DNA of 64,000 nucleotides from Leucaena leucocephala (taxonomy: Eukaryota; Streptophyta; Magnoliopsida; Fabales; Fabaceae). The notes beneath the pieces are model-generated. The model saw nothing but the letters and a program-made list of their open reading frames with translations. It did not search any database and was not told the origin of the DNA. Within the stretch, counting starts at the first letter, position 1. Each line of letters starts with the position of its first letter. Shown here piece by piece: positions 22,443 through 34,476 of this stretch. The stretch lies in NCBI GenBank assembly GCA_037074615.1, contig CM073546.1, forward strand, positions 8,983,501 through 9,047,500, in the 5' to 3' direction. The position numbers and the translations under genes are program-made.

Positions 22443-24119
22443 GCTTTCAGATTCAACAATAGGTACTTTTAGGATGTCTTTAGTACCTCCTCCACACCTT
22501 CAGTGGTGTGCTCAAGGATGCCTTTAGTAGCATCTTTAGAGCCACCTTCATAGTGTCTGCCTTATCATCATGTTGTAATAATCCCATTACCACCTATGAG
22601 TGCGATGGCATTCAAGGACTTATGATGGATGACGGTGTTAGAGGAAAGGTGCCTCCATTTTTAGGATGTTGCTTCTTTATGGTGTTTGCTAATTGAGTAA
22701 TATAGGATGAAAGCTTCTCACACTTACTATTTAGGGTGGCTTAAATTTTAGAAATGCTACTAATTTGATTGCTAATATTAGTGAATTTGGCATCGCACCA
22801 TGAAAAACCATCCTCGGTATTTCTCTTATTAGAGTCTTGGCATTTTAGAATTAGGTCCAACTTGTTATCTTCCTTTGACTCTTATGGAATGATCTGATGA
22901 TTTTTCCATGTTCTACACAAAGAACTTGGATAGGTTCTATTGTTTTCTCTACTTCCATATCTAAGGTTTGGATGGTCTCTCCATCCTAAGTTATGTGTTA
23001 AAGAAGGGATCTCTATTTTGTAATTGCCCTATTCTTCCCTAATACATCAATAGTAACATGCATTGTAGATTTACAATTATCACAACTAGGAGCTACTAGT
23101 ACTCGGCATGATTTACCACATTTTTCATTTGTTTGGTCAATCTTTCCATGTCACTAGAAAGTTTGACAAGTAGTAGATCTCATGCAACACTCATCTCATG
23201 GACTGCTCTCATGTTAGACAGACCATACTGCTCTTCGTTTACTGCTATTTTTTTATTATCTCCCATGTATCTTCAATGGACATATCATCTATGGAACCTT
23301 TTGCAGTAGCATTTAGAAGTTTGACATCATGTGGTAGGAGTCCTTTACTAAAGTATAGGGTCAGGATTCATCTAGAATTTCATGATTCGGACATTTGTCT
23401 ACCATATCTTGAAAGCAATTATAGTAGTCATAGAATGATTCCATCACATCCTACTTAGCCTCATAAATTTCTGTTTTACATGACAGATATTTTTTATAAA
23501 GGGCAATATTTATCGAAGAATGCGCTCTTCAAATTCTCCTATAATTAGTATGCATTAGGTGAGTACCTAGGTAGTGACATCATGTACCAGGTCATGGCTT
23601 TTCCTTATAAGGTAAGGTGGAAGATCTTTTATTGTACGTCATATATGTTGGCTCCAATTGGTGTATGCTTCTATATATGATAAAGAGGCTTTTCAAGTGA
23701 CCATATGGGTCTTCACTTGCAGCACCATGAAACTTGGGCATATTGTCAAAGGAAGATCATTATTAAAAGGAACAAAGGTAGCATTAGAAGTAGTCATTTC
23801 CTTAATAGTACTTCTTCGAGGGCCTCTTCATTTTGTTAGACATGGTTCATGTGCCCTTCTTCATTATTGGGCCTGCCTCCTCCTCCATTAGGCATCCTAT
23901 TGTTGTGATTGTTCTCGTTGGCCATGTCCATATATTGTTATAAACTTTTGTGTAGTTCTTCACTACACTTTTGTTTGTAGGGCTTATAGATGAACTAGCT
24001 TCATGACTAGTTTTATCTTGTGTCTACTCAATCTTCTCAAGTTTATTCCTTCTTATTTTTAGTAATTGTTCAGGATCAGAATAAGAAGGCAGTAGTCCAG
24101 TATTCTTTCTCGTAGTCAT
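22443..24119 (-). pseudogene. Gypsy gag (Retrotrans_gag), broken
   Basis: The likely start is the ATG at 24,119, giving MTTRKNTGLLPSYSDPEQLL, similar to N-termini of Athila gag proteins. The capsid-like domain shows PKFHGAASEDPYGHLKSL, a segment resembling PYKEKPWPGTW around 23,590-23,620, and DKCPNHEIL near 23,390-23,420. A TAKGSIDDMSIEDTWEII stretch lies near 23,270. Frameshifts and stops occur throughout. A NLGWRDHPNLRYGSRENN segment at about 22,940-22,990 resembles the N-W-R-N-H-P-N element seen in this gag branch. Gag would form the particle shell. Confidence 0.7.
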
Positions 24120-24197
24120 GCACAAGAAAGACATCAAGTGCAGATAAAAGCATAATAAAAATTCATAATAATTAACCAAGAATCAAGGGCATTGGCT

Positions 24198-24222
24198 CCT
24201 CGGCAATGGTGTCAAAATTTGA
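24198..24222 (-). other. Gypsy primer-binding site, mutated
   Basis: The minus strand reads TTTGACACCATTGCCGAGGA. Athila/Tat elements have TTTGGCGCCGTTGCCGGGGA here, complementary to tRNA-Asp. The differences are mostly C-to-T or G-to-A, as expected from decay of methylated cytosines. Confidence 0.6.
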
Positions 24223-25000
24223 TGTCACATGCCGGTTGGTGCTTAAACTAATTACTAGATTTAACTCTATGTGTATAGAAGATAACCCAAGGTCGATCTC
24301 AAAGTGGAGTTAATACATGCTTAACTCATGATTGAATTAAAGAGAAGAAGAGATAAGAGTAGTGAAGAAAGTTTATTTCAATTATGGACAAAGTAGGGAG
24401 TGATTAAAACGATTACCAGTACAATAATGCTTGCCAAGGATGGACAATTATTGCTTATAGATAATATATCAGAATTATAAAAGAAAATAATTGTTAAGTT
24501 CAAAAGTAGAACCCCAGGAAACCTCCTAAGTCTAATTATTTATTTAATAAAAAAACACTTAGAACCCTAGAATGAATTTAATTCATAAATAATTATTCAA
24601 GAACCCCTTAGCTTGCAATCATAATAATAGTTATGATATATCCTCTAAGAAAATTAAGAACTTTCACCAAAAATTCCTTTTAGTGTTTCTAACAAAATCC
24701 TTTCAATAATATGTTCAACCCCACAATTCAAAAAGAACTTTAAGAACGAGTGATAAGAACATATATAAGATGAATAAATATATGAATGAAGAACAAAAAA
24801 TCACAATTGATAAAATATCACAATAGTTTGATCACAAATTTATTCAAAAAGAAATAAATAGGTTAATAAGCAAGTCTTCAAAATCCTAGAAACTCAGGAA
24901 ATCTTAAAACTTTAAAATAAAATATCAAACCTTAGTAAAAACTATTACAACTCCTAAATAATAAGAACAGAGCTTAAGCGTACAAACGTCATCCTCAATA
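24223..25000 (-). repeat. Probable 5' LTR of the gypsy element, outer end unresolved
   Basis: Immediately beyond the primer site the plus strand begins TGTCACATGCCGGTTGG, an appropriate LTR terminus. It contains CCCAAGGTCGATCTCAAAGTG, resembling a phrase often seen in LTRs of this group. I could not find a matching outer end, so the right boundary is a guess. Confidence 0.4.
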
Positions 25001-27079
25001 AAGAGGAGAACTAGCCATTTATGTGTCTAGATGACACCATGATGAATAATGGAAGCAAGAAAATAATGGACGAGACAAGAAATAGAATGATTTTGAGTGA
25101 GATAATGTGTTAAATGGAAGAGCCTTGGGTTCTTTCATATAGCCATATCCTATGGGGTGTCTTCCTTATTGATGTGTGACTCTTCACTAATTGACTCTCT
25201 AAAAAATAATAATTTATCCTTGATTTATCTTCCATGATTCTTTCAAACTGTTATCTTTTTTAATATCTCTAAAGATAATCCTTTTAACTTAAATATCTAA
25301 AAAAATTCAAATAAAAAGTAATAGGGTAAATGAGATAAAAATTAATAAGAAAATAGGAAAAGATAACACCCTTATCTATTATCATTTAATTAAATTCAAA
25401 TGTTAGATATTGAGAAATTATTTTTGAATTAATTCAAATGATATTGAATTAATATAACATAGCATACTACTAATATAATATTATATTATATTAAAGGAAT
25501 GAATTAATATAATAAAATTTAATATTAATATAATATAATATTATTGGAAGTATTTTAATTTTCTTTAATTAGATATTATATTTTTTTTCATTCAATTTGA
25601 CAATTCCTCAATTAACCTTTCTCATATAATATAATTGTATAGTAGTTAACTTGGGTCATAGTTATCATTTATTTATTTATTTCAAATTCCTGAAATACAT
25701 AAAAATAAAATACTTTCATGCAAATCAATTGAATCAAGGAAAATAATTAAATTAATAAAAATACAAGAAAATAATATTTTTAATTATTTAATTCATATAA
25801 TCAATTAAAACACAATGGGAGCAAAACTATTATAATAATATCTATTAAACATGATAAATTCCCTGAAATAGATAGTAAATAATATAATAAAATGGAGATT
25901 CATCAGTAACTCTACAATTAAATATTGACAAAACATGTTTATAATTTAATCATTTAATATAATATTTTCATATAGTGATAGATGTGTTGTTGATGTTAAA
26001 GATCATCTGGCAATTTTAAATATTTTAATATGTCAATGTTTAATTTTGGAGCTATAAAATAAGAATATTTCTTTAATGGTCTGAAAATGATTGATGGGGA
26101 ATGAAGATACCGAGGAAGCGGAAGAAAGAATGAAGGAAAAGTATAATTGGGCTAAAGTGTAATTTGTCAAACTCATGAGTCAAATTGTAATTATAAGAAA
26201 GTTGAGTTGAAAATGGTCCAAAATTACTCGAAAATATCATAGTCCCTAATTTTACTAGTAAATAGAGAATGATAATTAGGCTAGACATATTTTTTCAGAA
26301 TTTTAATTTAAAGTCCCAAATAATTGATATTAATGTTTCAATTATGGATGTTATTACAGGATCTTATGGACCACATAATTAGATAAAATTTTACAAAAAA
26401 ATTTTCATAATTAATGTAAGAATTTATAAAACTGATAAAACTAAAAAATAGTTATATAGAATTTAAGATGAAATAAAACACAATAAATTTAAAAAAGTGA
26501 ATCAAGGGTATTTTAGTCATTTTATAAGGGATAGTAATCAGATAAATACCCAATCTAACAATGTCAATGGTAGAAAAAATCTATATACTAGATTTGATGA
26601 CATAATACATATTTCAGAATATTATAAAAATTATAATTATAAAATAGTTTGATTTTTATAAAATCTGACATGTCTTGCACTAAACAAAGCCTTATTTGAT
26701 ATCATGGATGATGTCAGATCTTGTCTTGGTGGGCAAGTAAGTTTCAATATTCAATATGGACCCTTGAATTAAATAGTGTTTGGACTAATCTTGAAGGTGG
26801 TATAATATGGGAAAAGAAAGCTAAAAGGATTGGGACAATAGAAGGTAATTTGTACAGCTTACAGAAAGCTGGAAAAAAAAAAAGAAAGATACTGAAACCA
26901 TTACAGGCATAGAACATACCTGAGAAGAAATCTCAAAGATTACCCACAGGAGGATCACAATCCTGAAATACAATGATAAACTACGCTTCAAAATTATTGC
27001 TTTGTCGCTGCTCATTCAATTTCCATACGTTTATATACCCATGACTGAAATGCCAATGATAACAGTTAAAATACATGAA
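25001..27079. other. AT-rich stretch without a recognisable gene
   Basis: Very AT-rich, with alternating AATATAATATAATA tracts at 25,440-25,560. The longest frames (about 60-70 codons) look random. Part of it may be outer LTR of the gypsy element. Confidence 0.5.
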
Positions 27080-27255
27080 GCATAAACAATGAAATCATCA
27101 AGCAACGCCATGCACAAGTTTGTTTCTGACTTCAATGGAAAGAAGCTTTATGCCCTATACGGCCTCTATTCAGTGTTGTTAAAACAAATCAATCATTATA
27201 AAACAGCCACAAACATTTAAGACTCGTGTACAGAACTTCATAATGAATTATCAAA
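27080..27255. repeat. Local repeat, copy R1 (partial)
   Basis: GAAATCATCAAGCAAC through TATGCCCTATACGGCCTC to AATCAATCAT aligns with copies R2, R3 and R4 below, in the same orientation. Confidence 0.75.
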
Positions 27256-28269
27256 AAGAAACCGGGATATACATACTAGTTCATATATCACCATTTAAGA
27301 TTCATGTGGAACCTGCAAGAAATAGCAAGAATCTATTGGTCAGAAGCTTGCTACAACAACATGCTTTCCTTGTTCAATTGAACAAGAAACAGAACACTCC
27401 AGACTCCCTTCTCTCCTTCGAACCCGTACATAATTTTTCGGTTACAATCAACATCAAACGTCACAACCAGGTTTAACCAAAAACCCAATTTCAAACTATT
27501 TTTTTTAGCAACAGCTGTAAAAACCATGGCAGAACTCAAGCTAGGAAACTTCTAGAAATTAGATGTGGACATGAAAAACAAACGGTTTGCGTGCACTTGT
27601 TTTTCACCTTTTTGAATGCCACAACCTCCTGAGCTTGTGCTATCAAGAGAATGCTTTTAATTAGATCTATTTGTCATGGCTTCTTGTCACGCATCTTGAG
27701 AAGAGAATTTTTTCCCAACATGAAGAGAAGTCAAATTCCATTTTATAAGGATGATTCAGTATATAAAATAAACTAAAATATAATTCTATAAAATAAACTG
27801 GTTACTTTTAAAATAAAAATATTAAATCAATATTTCTTGCAAAATGATGACAATAAAAAAGTATGAAAAATATTAATATTTGAATTTTTTTTATACAATA
27901 ACATGACATCTTTTGGTCGATTAAGTGATTTATATGAATTTTTCTTTTTTGTTTCTTTTTTTTTTTTTTTGTGGGTCGGAGGGGAGGAGTATTTCATTTT
28001 ACCAAAGACCAAAACCATCCATGCACAGGCAATACATTCAACACATTTAACAGAATGACTCCATCTCTCTTCCAGTTAATAACTTCATAATTATAGCGCA
28101 CCATGCAATGATTTGTTAACAAAAAGTTATGATTTGCTTTCCCATCTGAAGCATCATGAAAACTCGAAACCCAATTTTACTTGACATGACAAATATCAGA
28201 ATTAATAAATTAGATATAGTTAAGCAAATTTTAAGAGACATTGGGCAAAAGCAGCTTCTCCTTTTCAGA
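27256..28269. other. Spacer within the local repeat region, no gene seen
   Basis: No convincing coding frame. A T-rich run lies at about 27,950-27,970. A 77-codon plus frame at 27,243-27,476 starts inside R1 and has no recognisable features. Confidence 0.45.
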
Positions 28270-28745
28270 CTCACGTCCTAGCAGTCAAATATATGATTCC
28301 AATCAACCCTTGATTTACATAGTTAACAACAGGGATAAATTACCATCAGATACTAAATTAATTCTAAATTCTAAATTATATATAAAAGCTATTAAAGTAT
28401 TTTTGTATAAAAGGGGTATGTTGCTCTCAGATAAAAGGCCATGGTTTTCCACGTAAGAACTGGAGGGAGAGCCTCCATCACTAAACACAACCCACTTAAG
28501 GTGCTTAACAAAGCTTTCTCTCTTTTAGAAAAGGAAATCATCCAACAATGTCAAAGCACAAGTTTGTTTGAGTTCAATGAAAGAGGATTTATGCCCCCCA
28601 ATACAGCCTCTATTCAGTGTGGTTAAACCAAATCAATCATCATCGAGAAGTTAACAAATGACGTATAAGGACTTCAAATTTTGAAACTCACACTCCTTGG
28701 CTGATGAAAAAAATATGCTATCAACCAAGATATCCCTACGTAACA
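28270..28745. repeat. Local repeat, copy R2
   Basis: It contains the ordered words CAATCAACCCTTGATTTAC, CTCTCAGATAAAAGGCCATG, AAATCATCCAACAATG, TATGCCCCCCAATACAGC and GGACTTCAAATTTTGAAAC. R3 and R4 carry the first four in the same order, and R3 also carries the last. Confidence 0.75.
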
Positions 28746-29460
28746 AAAACAAATGATTCAATCAACCCTTACCTAACCTAGTTAACACCAGGCATTAATC
28801 ATCATCAAATACTATTACATTTTAAATACTTTTCCATAACAATTGGTAAGTAGCTCTCAGTCAAAAGGCCAAGGTTTTCCATGTGAGAGAACATGAAAGG
28901 GTGAGCCTCTCATTAAACACAGACAACTTCAGGAGCATGACAAAGCCTCTCCCTTTCTCTAAATGAAAATGAAACTAATCCTCTTCTTTTAGAAAATGAA
29001 ATCATCAAGCAATATCAAGCAGTTGGTTTCTGAGTTTAACGAAAGAGGCTTTATGCCCTACACAGCCTTTATTCGGAGTGGTTGAAGCAAATCAATCATC
29101 ATGGATCAGTCCACAAACAATTATGATTCATAAGAGTTTGGAACATCGTACTGAATTATTAACATGATATTTTTGTTGCATTGTTCTCTAAAGTTTTACA
29201 GAAGTTTTAATTCTGTCAATTAAAAAAAATTCTGTCAATAAAACGAAATGTCCCTTGCCCGTAAAATAAGACAGGTGTTGATAAACACAGCAAAGGGAAA
29301 ATAACACTCAATTATCTTGGAAGACACAGAATGACATATAAGGACTTCAAATTTTGAAACTGGCACTAAAATACCAAGGTCCTTGTCAGATGAAAAAAAT
29401 GCTATCAACCAAGATATCCCTAATTTTCTTAGGTCAACAAGATATCCCCAGTTTTGCATA
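28746..29460. repeat. Local repeat, copy R3
   Basis: The same word order as R2, offset by 431 bp for the CTCTCAG block and 675 bp for the GGACTTCAAATTTTGAAAC block, so about 240 bp has been inserted between them. Confidence 0.75.
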
Positions 29461-29559
29461 TCCTATGTTATTTGAGTTCTGGAATTTATCCTAGAATAAA
29501 AAGTAAAATACTAAGTGACATTGTAACAGGGGAAAAAACGTTAGATATAGACCATAGTA

Positions 29560-29564
29560 CTAGT
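29560..29564. repeat. Target-site duplication CTAGT, left
   Basis: CTAGT directly precedes the solo LTR start. The identical pentamer follows its end at 31,438-31,442. Confidence 0.95.
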
Positions 29565-31437
29565 TGTAAGGAATTGGAAGACACGCAGCGGAAATTAATT
29601 TAAAAATTTTTCCATTCCTTGCCAGGATCTACCGTATGTGTTTAAGTCAAGTGGGAAGAAGTATTACCCTTAGTGTGCCTCAGCGACTTCCACAGCTTTC
29701 GGTCACGACGTTCACAGCTTCTCTCTGCGGCTCGTGCTCCCTTTCTGATCACAAGAAGTCGACGACTCAGGTCGGCTTCCTCTACTGGTATCTACACGAA
29801 CAGCGTTCCAACCACGAACGACGTGCTAGCGTCTCATGTCCCTCCAGGGCTTTCTCAAGAGTTCGTCCTCTCCGTCTCTATTTCGGCAGTTTCTTATCTG
29901 CAAACCTTTTACAGAGTCCCCTTCAGCCTTTCTATGTTCTATATGTTTCTCTGTGCAAAACGCAGCTCCTAAAATCAGATATATAGGATGCCATGTGTTT
30001 TTTTCTCTGTCAACCGAATTGGATTTTGGAGTTAATCTTATATTAATTCTAAAATTAATACAATATCATATATTGTATAATTTTATAAGAAACTAATTAA
30101 ATAAATAATATCAAATCCGTCCCACTGATTTAATTACCCATTTATTTAATTTTAAATAAAGATGAGACTGAACTATTTTTGATTTATTCTCATAAATCAA
30201 ATTTGAGATATCCTATCAATTTGAATTTCGAATTTCAAACGTGATAGAGATTTAATTTATCCTTATAAATTAAATCTTATAAATATCTCTTATATGAGAT
30301 ATCCTATCAATTTGAATTTCGAATTTCAAACATGATAGAGATTTAATTTATCCTTATAAATTAAATCTTATAAATATCTCTTATATGAGATATCCTATCA
30401 ATTTGAATTTCAAATTTCAAACGTGATAGAGATTTAATTTATCCTTATAAATTAAATCTCATATATACATATAATGTATATATACGAATTTATATATATA
30501 TACGAATATAAATATAAATAAATATATATACATCTATCCTGGATCATTCATTGAATCTGGACATGTCTTAGATTCAATGAATCTGGACATCATAGCTCGT
30601 GTTGGGCTATTTTGTGTGCGACCCTGTAGGCCCATATGAAGTTGGCAGTGGGCCATTTGCTATACTAGCCCACAAGTCACAAGCGGTCTCTAGCAAGACA
30701 TAACGACTACCCAAATCATATGAGGATCGATAAACGATGTAACCTTTTATATAACCATATCATGTCCCTTCTGTCACGCGATATTTTGGTCATGGATGAG
30801 GCATGGATAATGTCATCCTCCTATTCCTGACCGTTACTTTCTCGATCCCTGAGTAGTCTGACTATAGAAATGGAACTACCTTTCCATTACAGTATGGCCA
30901 TACATTTCTCAGACTCACTCATCGAGGGGCCCAGTAATATCTCTCTATGAATGTGAGGGACAAATTCCATCTTGATCATTCACATTCCTCCGCATGAAAA
31001 ACCACTAAGGCCGAACATAGTCTTTATGATCACTCGGTCAAAAGTGACTTTTGACTAGGTCAAAGCTGAGCGTTTTGTCATGTAGGAATCCATGATGATC
31101 TCAGGTCAAATGGCGTATTGACATGGTTTGTATATGAGAGAAGCTTATGATGTTACCCATGCAGTTCTCTCATAGCGGGTCGGTCCAGCACCTTGTACTC
31201 TTACATGTGCTTATGACTTTGATTTATATCTCTATACATCTTCAAAGTCATACTGGTCTTATTTCATCTGTGCTCCCGCATAGATGATCGACCAGGGACA
31301 TTTAGGATAATATCATGAATTATCCAAGGATGATCATCATAGTAAACATGCAAATAATATGATAACTCAATTAATAAATTCATAAATCAATAATGTTCAT
31401 AAGACAATGATTGGCCCCTAGGGCACGATTTCCAACA
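29565..31437 (-). mobile_element. Solo LTR of the copia family (1,873 bp)
   Basis: The plus-strand ends TGTAAGGAATTGG and TTTCCAACA, and the content between them, align with the full LTR at 18,003-19,893. It has the 91-bp subrepeat array (30,208, 30,299, 30,390) and two 26-bp units. No internal retroelement sequence is present, and a perfect 5-bp duplication flanks it, so it arose by recombination between the two LTRs of one inserted copy. Orientation matches the copia element at 11.8-19.9 kb. Frames of 60-116 codons at 29,636-30,096 fall inside the LTR and are not genes. Confidence 0.95.
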
Positions 31438-31442
31438 CTAGT
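31438..31442. repeat. Target-site duplication CTAGT, right
   Basis: Identical to 29,560-29,564. Confidence 0.95.
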
Positions 31443-31749
31443 CTGTATTCATTTTTCTGAATAAGAAACAAACAGACTGACTCCAAAATTGTAATGCCAA
31501 AAGCCAATCAAAGTCTCCAGCTGATAACATATAGAAAGGATATCCAATAATTATAGCTCATGATTTTCATGCCACGAATGGTTAGGGGAAATACTTTTTT
31601 TATTTAGATCTTAATCAAGAAAAAGCAAAACCCAATGTTAATTTACAAGACAAATATTAAGATAGGAGGAAAACTTTTTTTACAAACAAAATAAAATTAT
31701 GCAAACCTTTAAGGTATATTGCTCAAAAGTAACTTCTTTTTAGTCTTGA

Positions 31750-32230
31750 GCTCTAGCACTCAAACAAATGATTCAATCAACCCTTGGCTAACCTAGCTAA
31801 CACCAGGCATTAATCATCATCATCATATACTAAATCAATTCTAAGGTATGCATAAAAAAATATTAGATTTTAAATACTTTTGCATAAAAAAATTGGTAAG
31901 TAGCTCTCAGTCGAAAGGCCAAGGTTTTCCACGTTAGAGAACTTGAAAGGGAGAGCCTCTATCATCAAACAAGCCAACTTCAGGAGCTTGACAAAGCCTT
32001 CTCCCTTTCTCTAAATAAAAAGGAAACTAATCCCCTTCTTTTAGAAAACGAAATCATCAAGCAATGTCAAGCACAAGAAGTTTATTTCTGACTTCAATGA
32101 AAGAGGCCTTATGCCCTTACAGCCTATATTCGGTGTGGTTAAAGCAAATCAATCATCATCGAGCATCCCGAACATTTAAGATTTATGAAAGTTCAGAACG
32201 TCATAATGAATAATTACCAACAAGAAAACA
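31750..32230. repeat. Local repeat, copy R4
   Basis: It contains CAATCAACCCTTGGCTAAC, GTAGCTCTCAGTCGAAAGG, AAATCATCAAGCAATGTC, TATGCCCTTACAGCC and AATCAATCATCATCGAG in the order shown by R2 and R3, on the far side of the solo LTR. Confidence 0.75.
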
Positions 32231-32249
32231 TGATGAACTGATGCAGATT

Positions 32250-33120
32250 AACCATATTTTGCAAGTCAGAAATTGCGGAACCTACGAGAAATAGCAAGAA
32301 TCTATAAATAAGAATCTGCTAGTTCAGAGGTACCTCTTGTTGTTGCATCCTTTTGTATTCCCTAAGCTATGATTAGAGAATAGAGAATCATAGTGGCTGC
32401 GAGGCTAGTGTTGAAGTAAATGTTCAAAAATTAAGAGAACTCTACGGCAGAAATCAAGAATGAAGTCTATATAATGATTGTCTGCAATACAGACCATGCA
32501 GTCAACACACGGTATGTTGGAACGATTATTATTTCTATAGAAATGAAAATAACTATATCCGTTTTTTCGGATAATCAAATTTCTTGTTTCGTGTTCAAAT
32601 CTGATACTCACTCACATAGAGAGAGGAAGACCCAGAAGATACCAGAGAGAATCACACAGGAGTCTCGAGAACGAACACTGAAACTCGTTCTAAATGCTCG
32701 AACACCAAACACAAATAGAGAGGGTAGAAAATTAGAGAGGCGAGCTGTAGTGTCGAGTTCGTTCTACGGTACAAGCACGAATGAAAGTGCAAAGGTTGAG
32801 AAATGAGAGGGTAGAGAGAATCTATGACTGATAGGCAAGGCGATTCGGAGAAGGAGAAGGAACGAGGATTCGAAGCAGCGGCGCAGTGAAGAGAAGAGAG
32901 TTAGGGGTAACCTTGAGTTTAGAAGCAAGATGGGAATGAGGAAGTAGCTCAATAATAAATAAATAGAAGTGGGGATTGGTAAAGAGAAAGGTCAAGGGCA
33001 GAGAAGAGCACGAAGTGGCCCACGAGCCAGCAGTAGCCGCGAGATCTCCGGAAACATGCGAATGGGAGGGAAAGATGCGGTCGGTGGCAGTTAAAGACGA
33101 CGGTTTTAGATTTACATCGT
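32250..33120 (-). other. Transcript-leader-like region, minus strand, gene unknown
   Basis: On the minus strand this region is less AT-rich than its surroundings and pyrimidine-rich (CTTCTCTTC, CTTCTCCTTCTCC), like plant 5' untranslated exons. A (TA)n stretch lies upstream at about 33,150-33,172. Open frames of 60-110 codons exist on both strands but have no recognisable domain. About 100 bp (32,965-33,075) is paralogous to 39,214-39,340. It may be the 5' end of a lost or non-coding gene. Confidence 0.25.
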
Positions 33121-33169
33121 AAATAAATTAAACTTTATAATTTAATTAATGTTTATATATATATATATA

Positions 33170-33362
33170 TAATACACAGTATTATTTAAATAGGACGGGA
33201 GGGGCCGCCTTTTCTTCGCGAATTTTGATTTTCTACTGTCACTTTTTATATTACTTCTCTTTTCTTTTCATAAATTTATATTACTTTTCTATCCTCTCAC
33301 AAATTAACAACTCTTTTTAAAATTTTATAAAAATTAAAATTAAAAGGAAACTCGTTGGTTCA
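33170..33362 (+). repeat. Dispersed repeat fragment D
   Basis: ATTTAAATAGGACGGGAGGG, CCGCCTTTTCTTCGCGAATTT and the following about 150 bp match block A (from about 9,930) and block B (from about 60,915). D retains CGCGAATTT where B has CACGAATTT. Confidence 0.8.
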
Positions 33363-34473
33363 CGCACTTCAAATAAGCATCTCGTTTGCAACTAATATTT
33401 TTATATATGTAAATATATGAATCGTTTAACAATTTTTTTTAAAACTTAACTATTATTAAATTGATGTTTACGGACCTAATTTTCATCTATCCTATATCTT
33501 AAAACGTTATAGTAACACCTTGAAATTAAGTGTATCCTTTTAAAAATTTTGAGGTACTTGACAATATTGATCAATATAGAGGGACTTCACACCTTTAAAA
33601 ACTTAGATTTTACAGCTCAACATATTTTTAAGATTATGAATTCTCAATTTTTAAGGAGGCCTTTAATTTCATTTCTATAAAAGACATTGCATATTACACC
33701 CAGCCAAAAAACAAAAGACCAATTGGCTAGAAATATGCAATAATATTTGTTTGGTGTACCAATCAATTATTCAATGTTGATATTATGATTTTATGCCTGA
33801 GTTCTTTCTCCATTTTACAGCTGGCAGATGCGATAAGGTTCCTTCAATCTTTTGGCAACTTGAAAGACTTAAAAATAGAATTTGGCACTTGGAAAAGATT
33901 GAACTTTATACTTGCTGATCAAGAGTGATATTTCTCCCACATCATATTATGATGTTATTGTAATACTGGATTGTACATGTTTTACAAATCTATTTCAACT
34001 ATATATTATTGTTACTTATCTACCTAGCGTGATCAATACTGAAGCTGCAATAAATGTGGCTAAACTGTTAACTTTAATTATAATTTTAAGAGTTGATAGT
34101 TAAAATATAAAATATTATGGTTCTTAATTTAAATTATTAAAGTTTAGGGAGGTGGTATAAAATTGACCTATAGTTCATAGGAGTTTAATGTATTTTAGCC
34201 ATAATAATTATACTCCTCTAGTTCTTATTATATAATCTAACTAAAGAATTAATAATGATTCTAAATATATGACATATTTTTTATATTTATCAAGTTTTTT
34301 AAATTATCTTTATTAATACTCCCTCAATAATAATCAAATAAGAGAATGAGAGAGTGAATTAAAAAAAGATAATTAAGATATTTTAAAAATATATTATATT
34401 AATTAATTTAAATAATTTTTTAATTTAATTAAATTAATTTTATATTAAAAGCACAAAGACTAAAAGTGGGGAT
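33363..34473. other. AT-rich stretch, one possible exon inside, otherwise nothing
   Basis: No transposon or coding signature apart from the 33,821-33,928 candidate listed separately. Confidence 0.45.
33821..33928 (+). other. Possible terminal exon of an unidentified gene
   Basis: A good acceptor (TTTCTCCATTTTACAG) precedes a 36-codon open stretch that ends in TGA and starts LADAIRFLQSFGNLKDLKI. It has a protein-like amphipathic composition. I do not recognise the family and see no upstream exon, so it may be a relic or chance. Confidence 0.2.
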
Positions 34474-34476
34474 TAA
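34474..34476. repeat. Harbinger target-site duplication TAA, left
   Basis: TAA immediately precedes GTGTGTGTTTGG, and its partner is at 39,211-39,213. Confidence 0.85.

Larger units (their letters stand above)
19894..24222 (-). mobile_element. Ty3/gypsy (Athila-like) retrotransposon remnant, minus strand
   Basis: The minus-strand order is a primer-site-like sequence (24,198-24,222), gag (from 24,119), protease with an ILGRPFL motif, then reverse transcriptase cut off at 19,894 by the copia insertion. The RT wording (IIYPISDSS, QPQRRLNP, IISNSLSSYQE) resembles the plant Athila/Tat branch. All frames are interrupted. The remaining RT, RNase H, integrase and second LTR should lie beyond the copia element, but the sequence left of 11,786 shows none of them, so that half has been lost from this locus. 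Confidence 0.8.

Noticed and set aside
29636..30096. Three overlapping plus-strand frames of 86-116 codons
   Set aside because: All inside the solo LTR. The corresponding frames in the other LTR differ by stops and shifts.
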